Assembly: GCF_030813245.1 (NCBI RefSeq)
Contig: NZ_JAUSUA010000005.1
Location: 243,581-307,580 of the forward strand
Reading direction: 5' to 3'
Origin: Alkalicoccobacillus murimartini
GTDB lineage: Bacteria > Bacillota > Bacilli > Bacillales > Bacillaceae_D
DNA length: 64,000 nt
Shown here: positions 54,778 to 63,198 of the stretch, piece after piece
Layout: every line of letters begins with the position of its first letter
Numbering within the stretch: position 1 is the first letter of the stretch
Translations under genes and position numbers: made by a program
Notes under the pieces: model-generated
What the model was told of the DNA's origin: nothing
Databases searched by the model: none
The model's input: only the letters and a program-made list of their open reading frames with translations

Positions 54778-55767
54778 TCATCTAAAATGATTAAACCCAT
54801 TCTTCTTTAAGGGTTCGGTACCTTTTTGTCGTTGGATATACACGGGATGATCTGATTTTGGTTGTACCTCTCCTACTTTATGAATCGATACGCCCGCTTT
54901 TTTCCCTTTTTGTACAAGTTCCTCTACCTTTGAATCACATATTGTTCCAATCAGTTGAAAGTCTTCTCCGCCATTACATGCGTATTCAAGCATTTCTACC
55001 GCTTCTTTAGTTGCCCGTAAAGCTGGATGAAAAGGAATATCCTCTTCTCGAATAATCAACGTCACTTCACTCGCTTCAGCTAACTCATGTGCTTCACTTG
55101 CTAACCCATCACTCACATCATTTAAAGCCATACGCACCATCATGTCTGCACATATACGTCCTACCTGCACCTGTGGAAAAGGCTCTTGATGTAGTTTTAC
55201 AAGCTGATGCTCTTCTTCATTAAAGAAACCTTCACGACCTTTATCTAACAAAAGTTCTAAACCTGCCGCAGAAGAACCAAGGGATCCAGTGACAAACACA
55301 GCATCTCCAGGCTCCGCCTTGCTCCGATACAGTTCGACATGTTCTTCAACTTGTCCAATAGCAGTTACAGTAATCACTAATGATTCTTTAGCAGAGACCG
55401 TATCACCACCAATAAGATCCATGTCAAATTGACCCGCCAAGTGCTTCATCCCTCGATAAAGTTCAGCAACTTCATGATCATTCCACTCAGAAGGTATGGC
55501 AATAGACACCAAATAAAACCTTGGTATGGCACCCATCGCAGCCAAATCACTAACATTTATCGCTAATGCTTTTCGGCCTATTTGGAACGCAGAAAGCGTA
55601 TCTTTTGTAAAATGAACGCCTTCAATCATCGTATCAACACACACGACCTCTCGCATGTCTTTCGTGGATTGATACACAGCCGCATCATCTCCAATTCCAA
55701 GTACAAGGGAAGATTGATGATGCTTCTCAGGTTTGATACTTTCTATAAACTCAAATTCATCCTTCAC
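54778..55767 (-). CDS. thiL: Thiamine-monophosphate kinase ThiL
   Basis: A 329-residue ATP-dependent kinase making thiamine diphosphate. DEFEFIESI at the start, LGIGDDAAVY (metal Asp pair), GDTVSAKESLVITVTAIG, DVSDGLASEAHELAEAS and NGGEDFQLIGTI are all conserved. The GTG at 55765-55767 is used because it lies eight bases after GGGGAGG and gives the typical xDEFEFI start. First gene of the thiL-tsaE-tsaB-rimI-tsaD operon (B. subtilis ydiA-E). Confidence 0.95.
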   Translation of the reverse strand: MKDEFEFIESIKPEKHHQSSLVLGIGDDAAVYQSTKDMREVVCVDTMIEGVHFTKDTLSAFQIGRKALAINVSDLAAMGAIPRFYLVSIAIPSEWNDHEVAELYRGMKHLAGQFDMDLIGGDTVSAKESLVITVTAIGQVEEHVELYRSKAEPGDAVFVTGSLGSSAAGLELLLDKGREGFFNEEEHQLVKLHQEPFPQVQVGRICADMMVRMALNDVSDGLASEAHELAEASEVTLIIREEDIPFHPALRATKEAVEMLEYACNGGEDFQLIGTICDSKVEELVQKGKKAGVSIHKVGEVQPKSDHPVYIQRQKGTEPLKKNGFNHFR

Positions 55768-55873
55768 GTCAGGGTCCTCCCCTACGACCAATTCATCGGG
55801 AAACTCTTTCTAGTGTTCAGTTTAGCTGATTTCAGATGAAGATGCCACAGTGGCCTAGTACTCAACTACACAT

Positions 55874-55902
55874 AAAAAAAACCGAAGCATTCGCCTCGGT
55901 TC
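55874..55902 (-). terminator. Terminator after tRNA-Met
   Basis: AACCGAGGC pairs with GCTTCGGTT on the minus strand, followed by eight Ts. Confidence 0.85.
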
Positions 55903-55917
55903 TTCTGGTATTTGGTA

Positions 55918-55991
<74 letters not shown>

Positions 55992-56224
55992 TCGTTATAA
56001 AGTTAATGTCATTCATTAGTATGTACAGTTAATTTCATTCACATACAATTTCTTTGGCACAAGTTATATATTAGCATGCCCACCTTTATAATGCAAGCTA
56101 TATATTTGAACTTTTTGCAAACAAAATGATTGCAACTTTTTTAAGATAGGAGTATGATTCTATCCATAGCTACAAAATATGAATTTTTTGTGACAGATTC
56201 ATATAAAAAAAGGAGAGAATCATA

Positions 56225-56371
56225 ATGTCAGAATTAAAAAATGCTTGTCGCACAATGCTCCTAACTCCTGTCGCACTTTTGTTAACATTACTACTTCTAC
56301 CTGTCTTGCTTGTTACAGACGTGCCAGCACTTCAAACGTTGATTGAATATATAAATCATCAAGACAGCTAA
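56225..56371 (+). CDS. Small single-span membrane protein, 48 aa
   Basis: ATG at 56225 follows AAAGGAGAG. The product begins MSELKNACRTMLLTPV and has one hydrophobic segment of about 22 residues (LLLTLLLLPVLLV) and a polar C-terminus IEYINHQDS. The stop codon lies inside the stem of the terminator that follows, which leaves no room for a 3' untranslated stretch. Function unknown. Confidence 0.65.
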   Translation: MSELKNACRTMLLTPVALLLTLLLLPVLLVTDVPALQTLIEYINHQDS

Positions 56372-56393
56372 AGAAATTAGCTGTCTTTTTTTC
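56362..56393 (+). terminator. Terminator containing the stop codon of the 48-aa gene
   Basis: AGACAGCTAA and TTAGCTGTCT pair around a five-base loop, followed by seven Ts. The TAA stop is in the left arm. Confidence 0.85.
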
Positions 56394-56748
56394 ATAGAAT
56401 ATAATAACCAAAGCTATAAGCGAGAATTGACCCTACAATGGTTAAGCTGATATACCAAGATAAAGCTTTCCATTTTCTATGTCTGATTAGGTTAAAGGAT
56501 TCCATACTAAAAGTAGAAAATGTCGTGAACGCTCCTAAAAATCCAGTACTTAGTATCAGTCCTATTCCTTCTGACACAACACCTAAATGAGCATGAAGAA
56601 GACCCAAAATAAGGGAACCACTGACATTTATAATGAGGATCGGTAGTGGAAAATCATGTTCACCTTGAAACCGGATAAGCCAAATACTGAGGGCAAAACG
56701 GCTTAGTGCTCCAAATGATCCCGAAAGACCTATTAACAGAAGACTCAA
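56392..56748 (-). CDS. crcB: Fluoride ion channel CrcB/Fluc, second subunit
   Basis: A 118-residue four-span protein. GLSGSFGALSRFALS and INVSGSLILGLL are family motifs, and GFLGAFTTFSTFSMESF holds the Phe box and central Na+ region. The likely start is TTG at 56746-56748, which overlaps the TGA of the upstream copy (TTTGA); an ATG at 56790 would extend it into that gene. Tandem pairs in Bacillaceae form antiparallel channels that expel fluoride. Confidence 0.85.
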   Translation of the reverse strand: MSLLLIGLSGSFGALSRFALSIWLIRFQGEHDFPLPILIINVSGSLILGLLHAHLGVVSEGIGLILSTGFLGAFTTFSTFSMESFNLIRHRKWKALSWYISLTIVGSILAYSFGYYIL

Positions 56749-57128
56749 ACCGCCCGCCTTCTCTCTCCAAGTCTTGTTCCAATAAACCAACCAATACCTA
56801 CTGCTACTACCCCGCCTACCAAGCTACTCATTATATATAGGAAGAGATGAGAACCATAAGAAGCAAACCGAACACTCTCAGCTGCAAAAGCTGACATCGT
56901 TGTAAAACCTCCACATAAACCTACACTTAAGCCCACCTTAAGCCATTCAGGTTCTGATCGAATAAAAAACCAGCCCGACACGATTCCTAACAGTAAGCAA
57001 CCCATTATGTTAATGATTAGAGTGGCATTGAGCCATGTATCAGAGACACTTATTATAGTAAGAACATATCTAAGACACGTTCCCAATCCGCCTCCAACAG
57101 CTACAGCTAAAGCCGTTTTTCGATTCAT
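56745..57128 (-). CDS. crcB: Fluoride ion channel CrcB/Fluc, first subunit
   Basis: A 127-residue four-span protein with AVAVGGGLGTCLRYVL, INIMGCLLLGIVSGW and GLCGGFTTMSAFAAESV. It lies directly before the second copy, so the two are probably a heterodimeric channel. Basic C-terminus (GERRRAV). I looked for a fluoride riboswitch in the 147-bp gap before it and did not see one. Confidence 0.85.
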   Translation of the reverse strand: MNRKTALAVAVGGGLGTCLRYVLTIISVSDTWLNATLIINIMGCLLLGIVSGWFFIRSEPEWLKVGLSVGLCGGFTTMSAFAAESVRFASYGSHLFLYIMSSLVGGVVAVGIGWFIGTRLGERRRAV

Positions 57129-57275
57129 ATTAACTCACCGCTCTTCTTTATGTATAATAAATACTTATATCATATTCTAACAGTATAGCCGCTACAAATA
57201 TGATCTAAGTGGTATGATAATAGCATTATTAGGCATATCAATAACATGTACAGACAAAATGTTGAGGTGATTTAT

Positions 57276-57980
57276 ATGGACATTCTTTTAATTAAGCTCA
57301 TTGCCTCCCTTATCTCGGGTTTTCTTATAGGGGTTGATCGGCAAATTAAACACAAACCACTTGGACTAAAAACCAGTATGGTCATTTGCATAGCCAGCTG
57401 TTTAATGACAATTGTTTCAATTGAAGCAGTAGCAAAATATGCATCAGAACACACTCCTAATATGGATCCCATGCGGTTAGCTGCACAAGTGGTTAGTGGC
57501 GTAGGTTTTCTTGGTGCGGGGGTTATACTTAGAAGAAGTAATGATGTGATATCAGGACTAACCACTGCAGCGATGATTTGGGCCGCTTCTGGACTTGGTA
57601 TTGCCATTGGCGCAGGGTTTTATGTAGAGGCCACTTTTGCGGTGATTTTAATACTCATGGCGATTAATGTGATCCCAGCTATTTTTACTGCTGTAGGACC
57701 ATCTTCCTTAAGCTCAAAGGATATACACACTCGAATTGTCGTTGCTCCCGAAGGACAAATGAGTAAAATCATTGACGCTTTACAAGTACGCGGAAAAACA
57801 ATGAAGGAAAAACGAAACAAGCAGCTTACGGTGAGAGATGTTCAGATCAGTGATTTAGCAAGCGGTAATCAGCAAATGGATATTACCCTTTCTATCCCCA
57901 AAACAATGTATATCACAGATGTCTATTACCTCATTAAAGATATTGATCATGTTCAAACGGTTGATGTCGAAAAAAGGTAG
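57276..57980 (+). CDS. MgtC/SapB-family membrane protein
   Basis: A 234-residue protein. The N-terminal part (about 1-145) has four spans with the SGFLIGVDRQIKHKPLGLKTSM motif and GVGFLGAGVILR, as in MgtC; the C-terminal part is soluble and ACT-like. MgtC proteins are linked to low-Mg2+ adaptation, but many environmental members have no known role. ATG at 57276 follows GAGGTG. Divergent from crcB. Confidence 0.85.
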   Translation: MDILLIKLIASLISGFLIGVDRQIKHKPLGLKTSMVICIASCLMTIVSIEAVAKYASEHTPNMDPMRLAAQVVSGVGFLGAGVILRRSNDVISGLTTAAMIWAASGLGIAIGAGFYVEATFAVILILMAINVIPAIFTAVGPSSLSSKDIHTRIVVAPEGQMSKIIDALQVRGKTMKEKRNKQLTVRDVQISDLASGNQQMDITLSIPKTMYITDVYYLIKDIDHVQTVDVEKR

Positions 57981-58043
57981 TGCCGATTACCCAAAAACTA
58001 GCTATACTATATCTATACATTTAGCGACAGGATGGGTAGCAAA

Positions 58044-58667
58044 ATGGAGTTTGTTAAAGAATTAATTGGACAGTATAGTTACTGTGGCATTTTTATCGCG
58101 TTAGTTGGAGGGATTGTGGGGCTTCCTATACCAGATGAGCTACTACTAATTGCAGTCGGTTATTTCTCTTATAAAGGTGAGCTTCACCTTATTCTTGCAT
58201 TACTTATCTCTTGTCTTGGCTCTACTATCGGCATATCGATTAGTTATTACTTAGGCAAAAAACTTGGTCTGCCATTTCTTCTGACACATGGATCAAAGCT
58301 TTTTCTATCTCCTACTAAAATTGAGCGTTCTCAACGGCTCTTTCAAAAATACGGTCCCTTTATTCTAGTGGTCGGTTATTTCATCCCTGGTGTTCGTCAT
58401 CTAACTGGCTACATCGCCGGAATATCTAACCTGCCGTTTAAAAAGTTCTCGCTTTATGCTTATAGCGGGGCCATTATTTGGGTTCACACCTTTGTTCTTG
58501 CAGGCACCTATATGCGGTGGGACTGGCAACGATTAAGTGAATCCATACTTGCTCACAAATTATTAGTTGGAAGTATTATTGGCTTTCTCATTCTGACGTT
58601 TGTTTGCAGTTATATGGCTTATCTAAGTCTTCGAAGAAAAAAACTAAATAGACAATATGAATCTTAA
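58044..58667 (+). CDS. DedA/SNARE-associated family membrane protein
   Basis: A 207-residue membrane protein. GLPIPDELLLIAVGYF, the GSTIGISISYYLGKKLG segment and FIPGVRHLTGYIAGISNLPFKKF with its conserved Arg are DedA marks; about five hydrophobic segments. DedA proteins recycle lipid carriers or phospholipids across the membrane. ATG at 58044 is preceded by AGGATGGG. Confidence 0.85.
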   Translation: MEFVKELIGQYSYCGIFIALVGGIVGLPIPDELLLIAVGYFSYKGELHLILALLISCLGSTIGISISYYLGKKLGLPFLLTHGSKLFLSPTKIERSQRLFQKYGPFILVVGYFIPGVRHLTGYIAGISNLPFKKFSLYAYSGAIIWVHTFVLAGTYMRWDWQRLSESILAHKLLVGSIIGFLILTFVCSYMAYLSLRRKKLNRQYES

Positions 58668-58668
58668 T

Positions 58669-58683
58669 TGATAATCATGATCA
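58669..58683. promoter_or_regulatory. Fur/PerR-like box upstream of ferritin
   Basis: TGATAATCATGATCA matches the 7-1-7 Fur core TGATAATNATTATCA at 13 of 14 defined positions. It lies two bases after the dedA stop and about 150 bp before the ferritin ATG. A TATAAT -10 box is visible near 58720. The family member that binds cannot be told. Confidence 0.5.
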
Positions 58684-58749
58684 ACGAATGAGAATCAACT
58701 TTCTAAAAATGAGTATTCTAAATATAATTAATTATATTCATTACTATGT

Positions 58750-58776
58750 AACAGGTCGATCTAATATTGACCTGTT
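58750..58776 (+). terminator. Hairpin in the dedA-ferritin gap
   Basis: AACAGGTC and GACCTGTT pair around an 11-base loop; the T run after it (CTTTCTGC) is weak. It may end dedA transcripts or act in the ferritin leader. Confidence 0.5.
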
Positions 58777-58835
58777 CTTTCTGCTAAGATAAACTAATGA
58801 TATAAGCTCGACCTACATTGAGAGGAGTTTCAACT

Positions 58836-59345
58836 ATGTTACCTGATGATTTAACCAAAGCTTTAAACAAACAAGTGAACTTTGAATTTTACGCTGCCCA
58901 CTCGTATACAGCTATTGCTGCTTACTTTGCCAATCAGGGCTTTAAAGGCTTCCGGAACTTTTTCTTAGTACAAGCTGAAGAGGAACGATTCCATGCAATG
59001 AAAATCTACAATTACTTAGTAGATGTAGGTGAAAGAGTGATCATCGAGACGATGGATCAACCTAAGAATTTGTTCCAATCACCTCTTGAAGCCATTGAAC
59101 ACTCGTTAGCTCAAGAGAAGGATGTCACAAAGGCCATCTACAAAATTGCTGACCTGGCCCTTGATCATAAAGAACATGCCACAATTGCTTTAATGAATTG
59201 GTTCGTAGAAGAACAAGTTGAGGAAGAAAGCATGTTCCGTGATATGATCGCTAAAGTGAAACGTATTGATGTTGATAGTAGCGCCTTCGTTATGCTAGAT
59301 TCTGAACTCGGCAAACGCTCGTTTGATGCTGAAGAAGAAGATTAA
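58836..59345 (+). CDS. Ferritin (iron storage)
   Basis: A 169-residue four-helix protein assembling into an iron-storing shell. Ferroxidase ligands appear as the Glu in VNFEFYAAHSY (about residue 17), EEERFHAMK (Glu 50-51 and His 53 region) and the Glu/Gln pair in NWFVEEQVEEE. It is a non-haem ferritin rather than Dps (which is shorter and has a different site). ATG at 58836 follows GAGAGGAG. The C-terminus is acidic (DAEEED). Confidence 0.92.
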   Translation: MLPDDLTKALNKQVNFEFYAAHSYTAIAAYFANQGFKGFRNFFLVQAEEERFHAMKIYNYLVDVGERVIIETMDQPKNLFQSPLEAIEHSLAQEKDVTKAIYKIADLALDHKEHATIALMNWFVEEQVEEESMFRDMIAKVKRIDVDSSAFVMLDSELGKRSFDAEEED

Positions 59346-59357
59346 TAAAGGTAGGAG

Positions 59358-59387
59358 AACAGGACGCGGTGGCGTTCTGTTTTTTTG
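59358..59387 (+). terminator. Terminator of ferritin
   Basis: AACAGGACGC and GCGTTCTGTT pair (with a G-T), GGTG loop, then seven Ts. Confidence 0.85.
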
Positions 59388-59390
59388 TAT

Positions 59391-59427
59391 CCAAAAAAAC
59401 CCTCGTGTCGTCTCTACACGAGGGTTT
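59391..59427 (-). terminator. Terminator of the S9 peptidase gene
   Basis: AAACCCTCGTGT and ACACGAGGGTTT form a 12-bp stem; a T run follows on the minus strand. It stands back to back with the ferritin terminator. Confidence 0.9.
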
Positions 59428-59439
59428 CTATCTGGCGGG

Positions 59440-61227
59440 TCAACCAATATACTGATTAAAAAATGCAAGGACTCTTTCACTCACCGTGATTTCATTTTCT
59501 TTCTTAGAAAAGCCATGTCCTTCGTCTTCAAATACAATATACTCAATATCTGTACCTTGCGCACGTAAAGATTCAACAATTTGATCAGATTCTGCTTTTA
59601 CTACTCGTGGATCGTTTGCTCCTTGGATCACAAGCATTGGTTTTGTCATTGTCTCTAAGTAGGTAGTGGGTGAATCTCGAGTAAATCGTTCTTTATCATC
59701 CACTGGGTCACCAATCCATTGTTTCATTATTGGTTTCCAGAACTCTGGCACACTATCATAGAAGCTAAAAAGATTAGATACTCCAAAGATATCAACAACC
59801 GCTTTGAAATACTCAGGGTGGCGCCCATGAAGCAGAAGCGCCATATAGCCACCATAGCTTCCTCCCATTAATAGAATCTTATCTTTCTCTGCATACCCTT
59901 GCTCAATCATATAATCAACGCAAGTTATGTTATCAAGGCGTGGTCCGTGTCCCCAATCCCCTTCGACCATCTTCTTAAAGTCAGAGCCATAATTGCTAGA
60001 GCCTCTAAAGTTAGGTGCTACGATACTATAGCCTTCGTAAGCAAGATGTTGAAACATGGCGCGAAAGCTTTTGACTTCAGCTGCTTGTGGTCCTCCATGT
60101 GGCCATAGAATAAGATGATGATTGTCTACTTCCGCTCGTGCTTTGAAATACAAGCCTTCGATTTCTAGTCCATCAAATGATTTGTAATGAATGATACTTG
60201 GCTCAGACAAGTATCCCTGATCTATCCCCTGAACCGTTATATTCGTAAGCTGCTCCCACCTTTGTTCTGGGGTAGCTTTATAAAGATTAATCGGTTTAAT
60301 TGCGGTACCTCCAGCCACATACAATGTGTCCTTTTTAGAAAGAACAAATTGAATTAATTGTGTAGTGGGAATCTTAATCTCTTCTAATTCATTGTTTTTA
60401 ATATCATATTCCCAAAGCTCATTGCTAACACCAGACGTAGAGGTTATGTATAACGTATCCTTCGCTTGATTTACCTTCAACCCTATTAAATCTATCCCAT
60501 GCTTTTCAAGCACTTTTGTCATAACCTTTGTCTCAGCATCATAATGAGCCAAGTAGAAATAATTTTGGTTATAGTTTGTTGTAAAATAAAGATCTTTATC
60601 TGAAGTAAAAATAGCGCTTCCGAACGCATAGCCTTCATCTGGTTGCTCTACAAGGGACGTCAGTGTGTCATTCTCAAAAAGATAAGGTACGCTATGCGTG
60701 TTTGAGTACGTTTTTATGACAATAAATCGTGTTTCATTTATATTTTTTGCTGCTAAAAAAGAAGGTGCTCCTTCGCCTTGGTAAACGGTTTTGATCTCAC
60801 CTGTTTTCAGATCATAAACATTTGAATTCAAGTAAGTTGGATTGTCATCCGTTGTATTGTAGTAAAGTCGGTGCCCATCATCTGATAGCCCCTCTATCAT
60901 GTGACGCTGTCCTTCTTTTTGAACGAGTGCCTTAAGAGTTCCTCCTTCTTTAGGCAATGCATAGATTTGTGCGTTCTCATCTCCTTCATGATCAAATGAA
61001 GCAATAATAAAAGAACCATCCTTGCTATAAAGCAGATCATGACAATTTTCTCCGATTGACGTTAACTTATATGGAAATCTTGAGTCTGAATCCATAGCCC
61101 ATAACTCATATTCACCACTAATATTTGATGAAAATACAATCTGATCTTCTTGCGGACTCACTGCAAATGTTCCAATTTTACTTAGTTCAAAAAATTGTTT
61201 TGCTTCTGGTTTATCAAATGTAATCAT
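59440..61227 (-). CDS. S9-family prolyl oligopeptidase-like serine peptidase
   Basis: A 595-residue cytosolic peptidase. The first 340 residues repeat beta-propeller blades (VSPQEDQIVFSS, YELWAMDSDS); the last 250 are an alpha/beta hydrolase with nucleophile GGSYGGYMA, Asp in VIQGANDPRV and His in DEGHGFSKKEN. It resembles acylaminoacyl peptidases or dipeptidyl peptidases of group S9C. No signal peptide is seen. ATG at 61225-61227 follows AAGGAG; an ATG at 61275 lacks a site. Divergent from the lipase. Confidence 0.9.
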   Translation of the reverse strand: MITFDKPEAKQFFELSKIGTFAVSPQEDQIVFSSNISGEYELWAMDSDSRFPYKLTSIGENCHDLLYSKDGSFIIASFDHEGDENAQIYALPKEGGTLKALVQKEGQRHMIEGLSDDGHRLYYNTTDDNPTYLNSNVYDLKTGEIKTVYQGEGAPSFLAAKNINETRFIVIKTYSNTHSVPYLFENDTLTSLVEQPDEGYAFGSAIFTSDKDLYFTTNYNQNYFYLAHYDAETKVMTKVLEKHGIDLIGLKVNQAKDTLYITSTSGVSNELWEYDIKNNELEEIKIPTTQLIQFVLSKKDTLYVAGGTAIKPINLYKATPEQRWEQLTNITVQGIDQGYLSEPSIIHYKSFDGLEIEGLYFKARAEVDNHHLILWPHGGPQAAEVKSFRAMFQHLAYEGYSIVAPNFRGSSNYGSDFKKMVEGDWGHGPRLDNITCVDYMIEQGYAEKDKILLMGGSYGGYMALLLHGRHPEYFKAVVDIFGVSNLFSFYDSVPEFWKPIMKQWIGDPVDDKERFTRDSPTTYLETMTKPMLVIQGANDPRVVKAESDQIVESLRAQGTDIEYIVFEDEGHGFSKKENEITVSERVLAFFNQYIG

Positions 61228-61382
61228 TCGTAATCTCCTTATATTATATAAGATTGGCATTGTATTCCTCTTCACAACTATTCTATCACTCCTTTTTCAT
61301 CAATCACAAACATTTTTCCCAATTGTCTAAATACTGTTATCGCTTTAGGCTAGATAGAAACACAAACAGAGGAGATGAAATC

Positions 61383-62867
61383 ATGCAGACATCGAGAATA
61401 TTTGTGATTTTGACGAGCCTCACTCTTTTTCTATTATGTACTCCCATGATAGTAGAGGCTGGTTCATTCGGCAAAGGTGATCCGTATGGACCTGTTGGGG
61501 AATGGTATATCGGCGAGGACCCCATTAGCCCAAACGATAAACCACCCGTTTTATTTGTACATGGCTACAATAGTTCTTCTCTTACATGGTGGGAAGATAA
61601 TGATATGTATGATCTCTTTCGTGATGCCGGTTACCAAACCGCTTTTATTAATTTACATCCAGACAAAGATATGTGGAAAAACGGAGAGATTTTATCGGAC
61701 AAGCTTGAAGAAATATACCAGCATTTTGGAGAAGAACTAATGGTGATCGCACATAGCAAAGGCGGACTCGATACTCAGACTGCACTTGTTCATTTTGATG
61801 CTGAGCCGTACATTTCAAGAGTGGTTACTCTATCGAGTCCACATCATGGCAGCGAGCTTGCAGACTTAGCTCACAGTAACTGGGCATCTTGGTTAACAGG
61901 AATAATCGGCGCGAGAAGTGAAGCCACAGAATCATTGCAGACAGGTGCAATGTCACAATTCAGAACACAGACCGACAGCTTAGCTCAAGAAATAGATATT
62001 CCTTTTTACACTATTTCAGGGAACGATCCAGGTTCATTTAGTTCAGCGCTTTATTGGGGAAGAATGTACCTTAATTCATACGGGGAAAATGACGGCAGTG
62101 TGACCGTTAATCACTCCAAGTTATCGTACGCCTATGAAAGTACATCAGGCCCCTGGAACCACACAGAAGTAAAAACAGGAGAATTCACCTATCCCTTTGT
62201 TGAACCATTACTGAGGGCTGAGGCTTCATATCACAATCATGAGAAACAAGGAATCCCATATGAAACAGGGTCTATTATTCGAGGAGGGGAATTTGAAGAA
62301 CAAGTAGAAACCGTGTTTAATATTGAACCAAATGTCGATACAGCCTCCGTGCATTTTCTAGCTCCTAAACAACTTGAAAATGCACAACTCATTGCTCCTG
62401 ACGGTAAGGAGTATACTCTAGGAGACATACATCAAGAAGAGGAAAATGCCGTTTTTGAAGGGGCATGGACTCACTCCATTGAAGTTGAAAATCCACCCAA
62501 AGGGGAGTGGACGATTAACGTTGAAGGGGAACCTCAAGATGAGACGATTCCATATATGCTAGTGGTAGGTTTAGAGGGTGGAGTTTCCGGTGATGTAAAG
62601 ATGTCTTCTAATTCAGCAGATATCTTGTTAGATGAGAACACCTTAGATCATAATAAAACAAGCTACACCATTCATATGGATGATGTACTAGTTGTTAAAG
62701 ATAGCTCACAAGCATCCCTTCAATCCCGATCTCTTCCATATGATCAAGAAGGCGCTTATACGATTACAGTTGATGTATCTGGAGAAACGTCTGATCAATC
62801 CACTTTTGAACGTACATTTATTTATAATATTTATATAGATAAGAATGGAAACAAATTAACTCAATAA
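61383..62867 (+). CDS. Secreted lipase/esterase-like alpha/beta hydrolase
   Basis: A 494-residue exported protein; signal peptide cut near VEA/GSF. VLFVHGYNSSSLTWW holds the oxyanion region, VIAHSKGGLDTQTAL the nucleophile (AHSKGG, with Ala and Ser as in lipase family I-like enzymes), and SSPHHGSELADLA follows. The acidic residue and His are probably in NDGSVTVNHS and GPWNHTEVK. The last 200 residues form an extra beta-rich domain (SVHFLAPKQLENAQLIAPDG). Substrate unknown. ATG at 61383 follows GAGGAG. It converges on the 5S rRNA terminator. Confidence 0.88.
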   Translation: MQTSRIFVILTSLTLFLLCTPMIVEAGSFGKGDPYGPVGEWYIGEDPISPNDKPPVLFVHGYNSSSLTWWEDNDMYDLFRDAGYQTAFINLHPDKDMWKNGEILSDKLEEIYQHFGEELMVIAHSKGGLDTQTALVHFDAEPYISRVVTLSSPHHGSELADLAHSNWASWLTGIIGARSEATESLQTGAMSQFRTQTDSLAQEIDIPFYTISGNDPGSFSSALYWGRMYLNSYGENDGSVTVNHSKLSYAYESTSGPWNHTEVKTGEFTYPFVEPLLRAEASYHNHEKQGIPYETGSIIRGGEFEEQVETVFNIEPNVDTASVHFLAPKQLENAQLIAPDGKEYTLGDIHQEEENAVFEGAWTHSIEVENPPKGEWTINVEGEPQDETIPYMLVVGLEGGVSGDVKMSSNSADILLDENTLDHNKTSYTIHMDDVLVVKDSSQASLQSRSLPYDQEGAYTITVDVSGETSDQSTFERTFIYNIYIDKNGNKLTQ

Positions 62868-62873
62868 TAGACA

Positions 62874-62910
62874 AAAAGATCGCGCATTTCCTATTGAAAT
62901 GCGCGATCTT
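62874..62910 (-). terminator. Terminator of 5S rRNA copy 1
   Basis: AAGATCGCGCATTTC pairs perfectly with GAAATGCGCGATCTT around a five-base loop; TTTTTGTC follows on the minus strand. It may also end the convergent lipase transcript. Confidence 0.95.
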
Positions 62911-62912
62911 AA

Positions 62913-63031
62913 TGCCCGGCAACGTTCTACTCTCGCAGGGGGAAGCCCCCAACTACCATTGACGCAGAAGAGCTTAACGGCCGTGTTCGGCATGGGAACG
63001 GGTGTGACCTCTTCGCTATTGCTACCGGACT
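62913..63031 (-). rRNA. rrf: 5S rRNA, copy 1 (no 23S gene beside it)
   Basis: The minus strand reads the 5S core: GCGAAGAGGTCACACCCG, TTCCCATGCCGAACACGG, GTTAAGCTCTTC and CCCCCTGCGAGAGTAG; the ends GTCCGGTAGC and GTTGCCGGGC pair as helix I. Upstream on the minus strand there is about 90 bp resembling a 23S-5S spacer (ATCTAGTAGACATG), then the repeat array, not a 23S gene. TTGCGC-17-TATTCT about 55-85 bp before the gene could be a promoter. Confidence 0.95.
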
Positions 63032-63198
63032 TATATGTGATATTCTCTAACACAAATATTAGAATATCATGTCTACTAGATGAGCGCAATAGGTTACGCG
63101 AAATTTGTCGTAAGTTTTTTTATTTTTTCATGGGTGGTCTGTTTTAATCTAGTTGGTTTCGATCTACATCTATTGATAGAGTTGACTAGCGTGATCGT

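Noticed and set aside
57129..57275. Fluoride riboswitch before the crcB pair
   Set aside because: I found no conserved crcB-motif pattern in the short gap.
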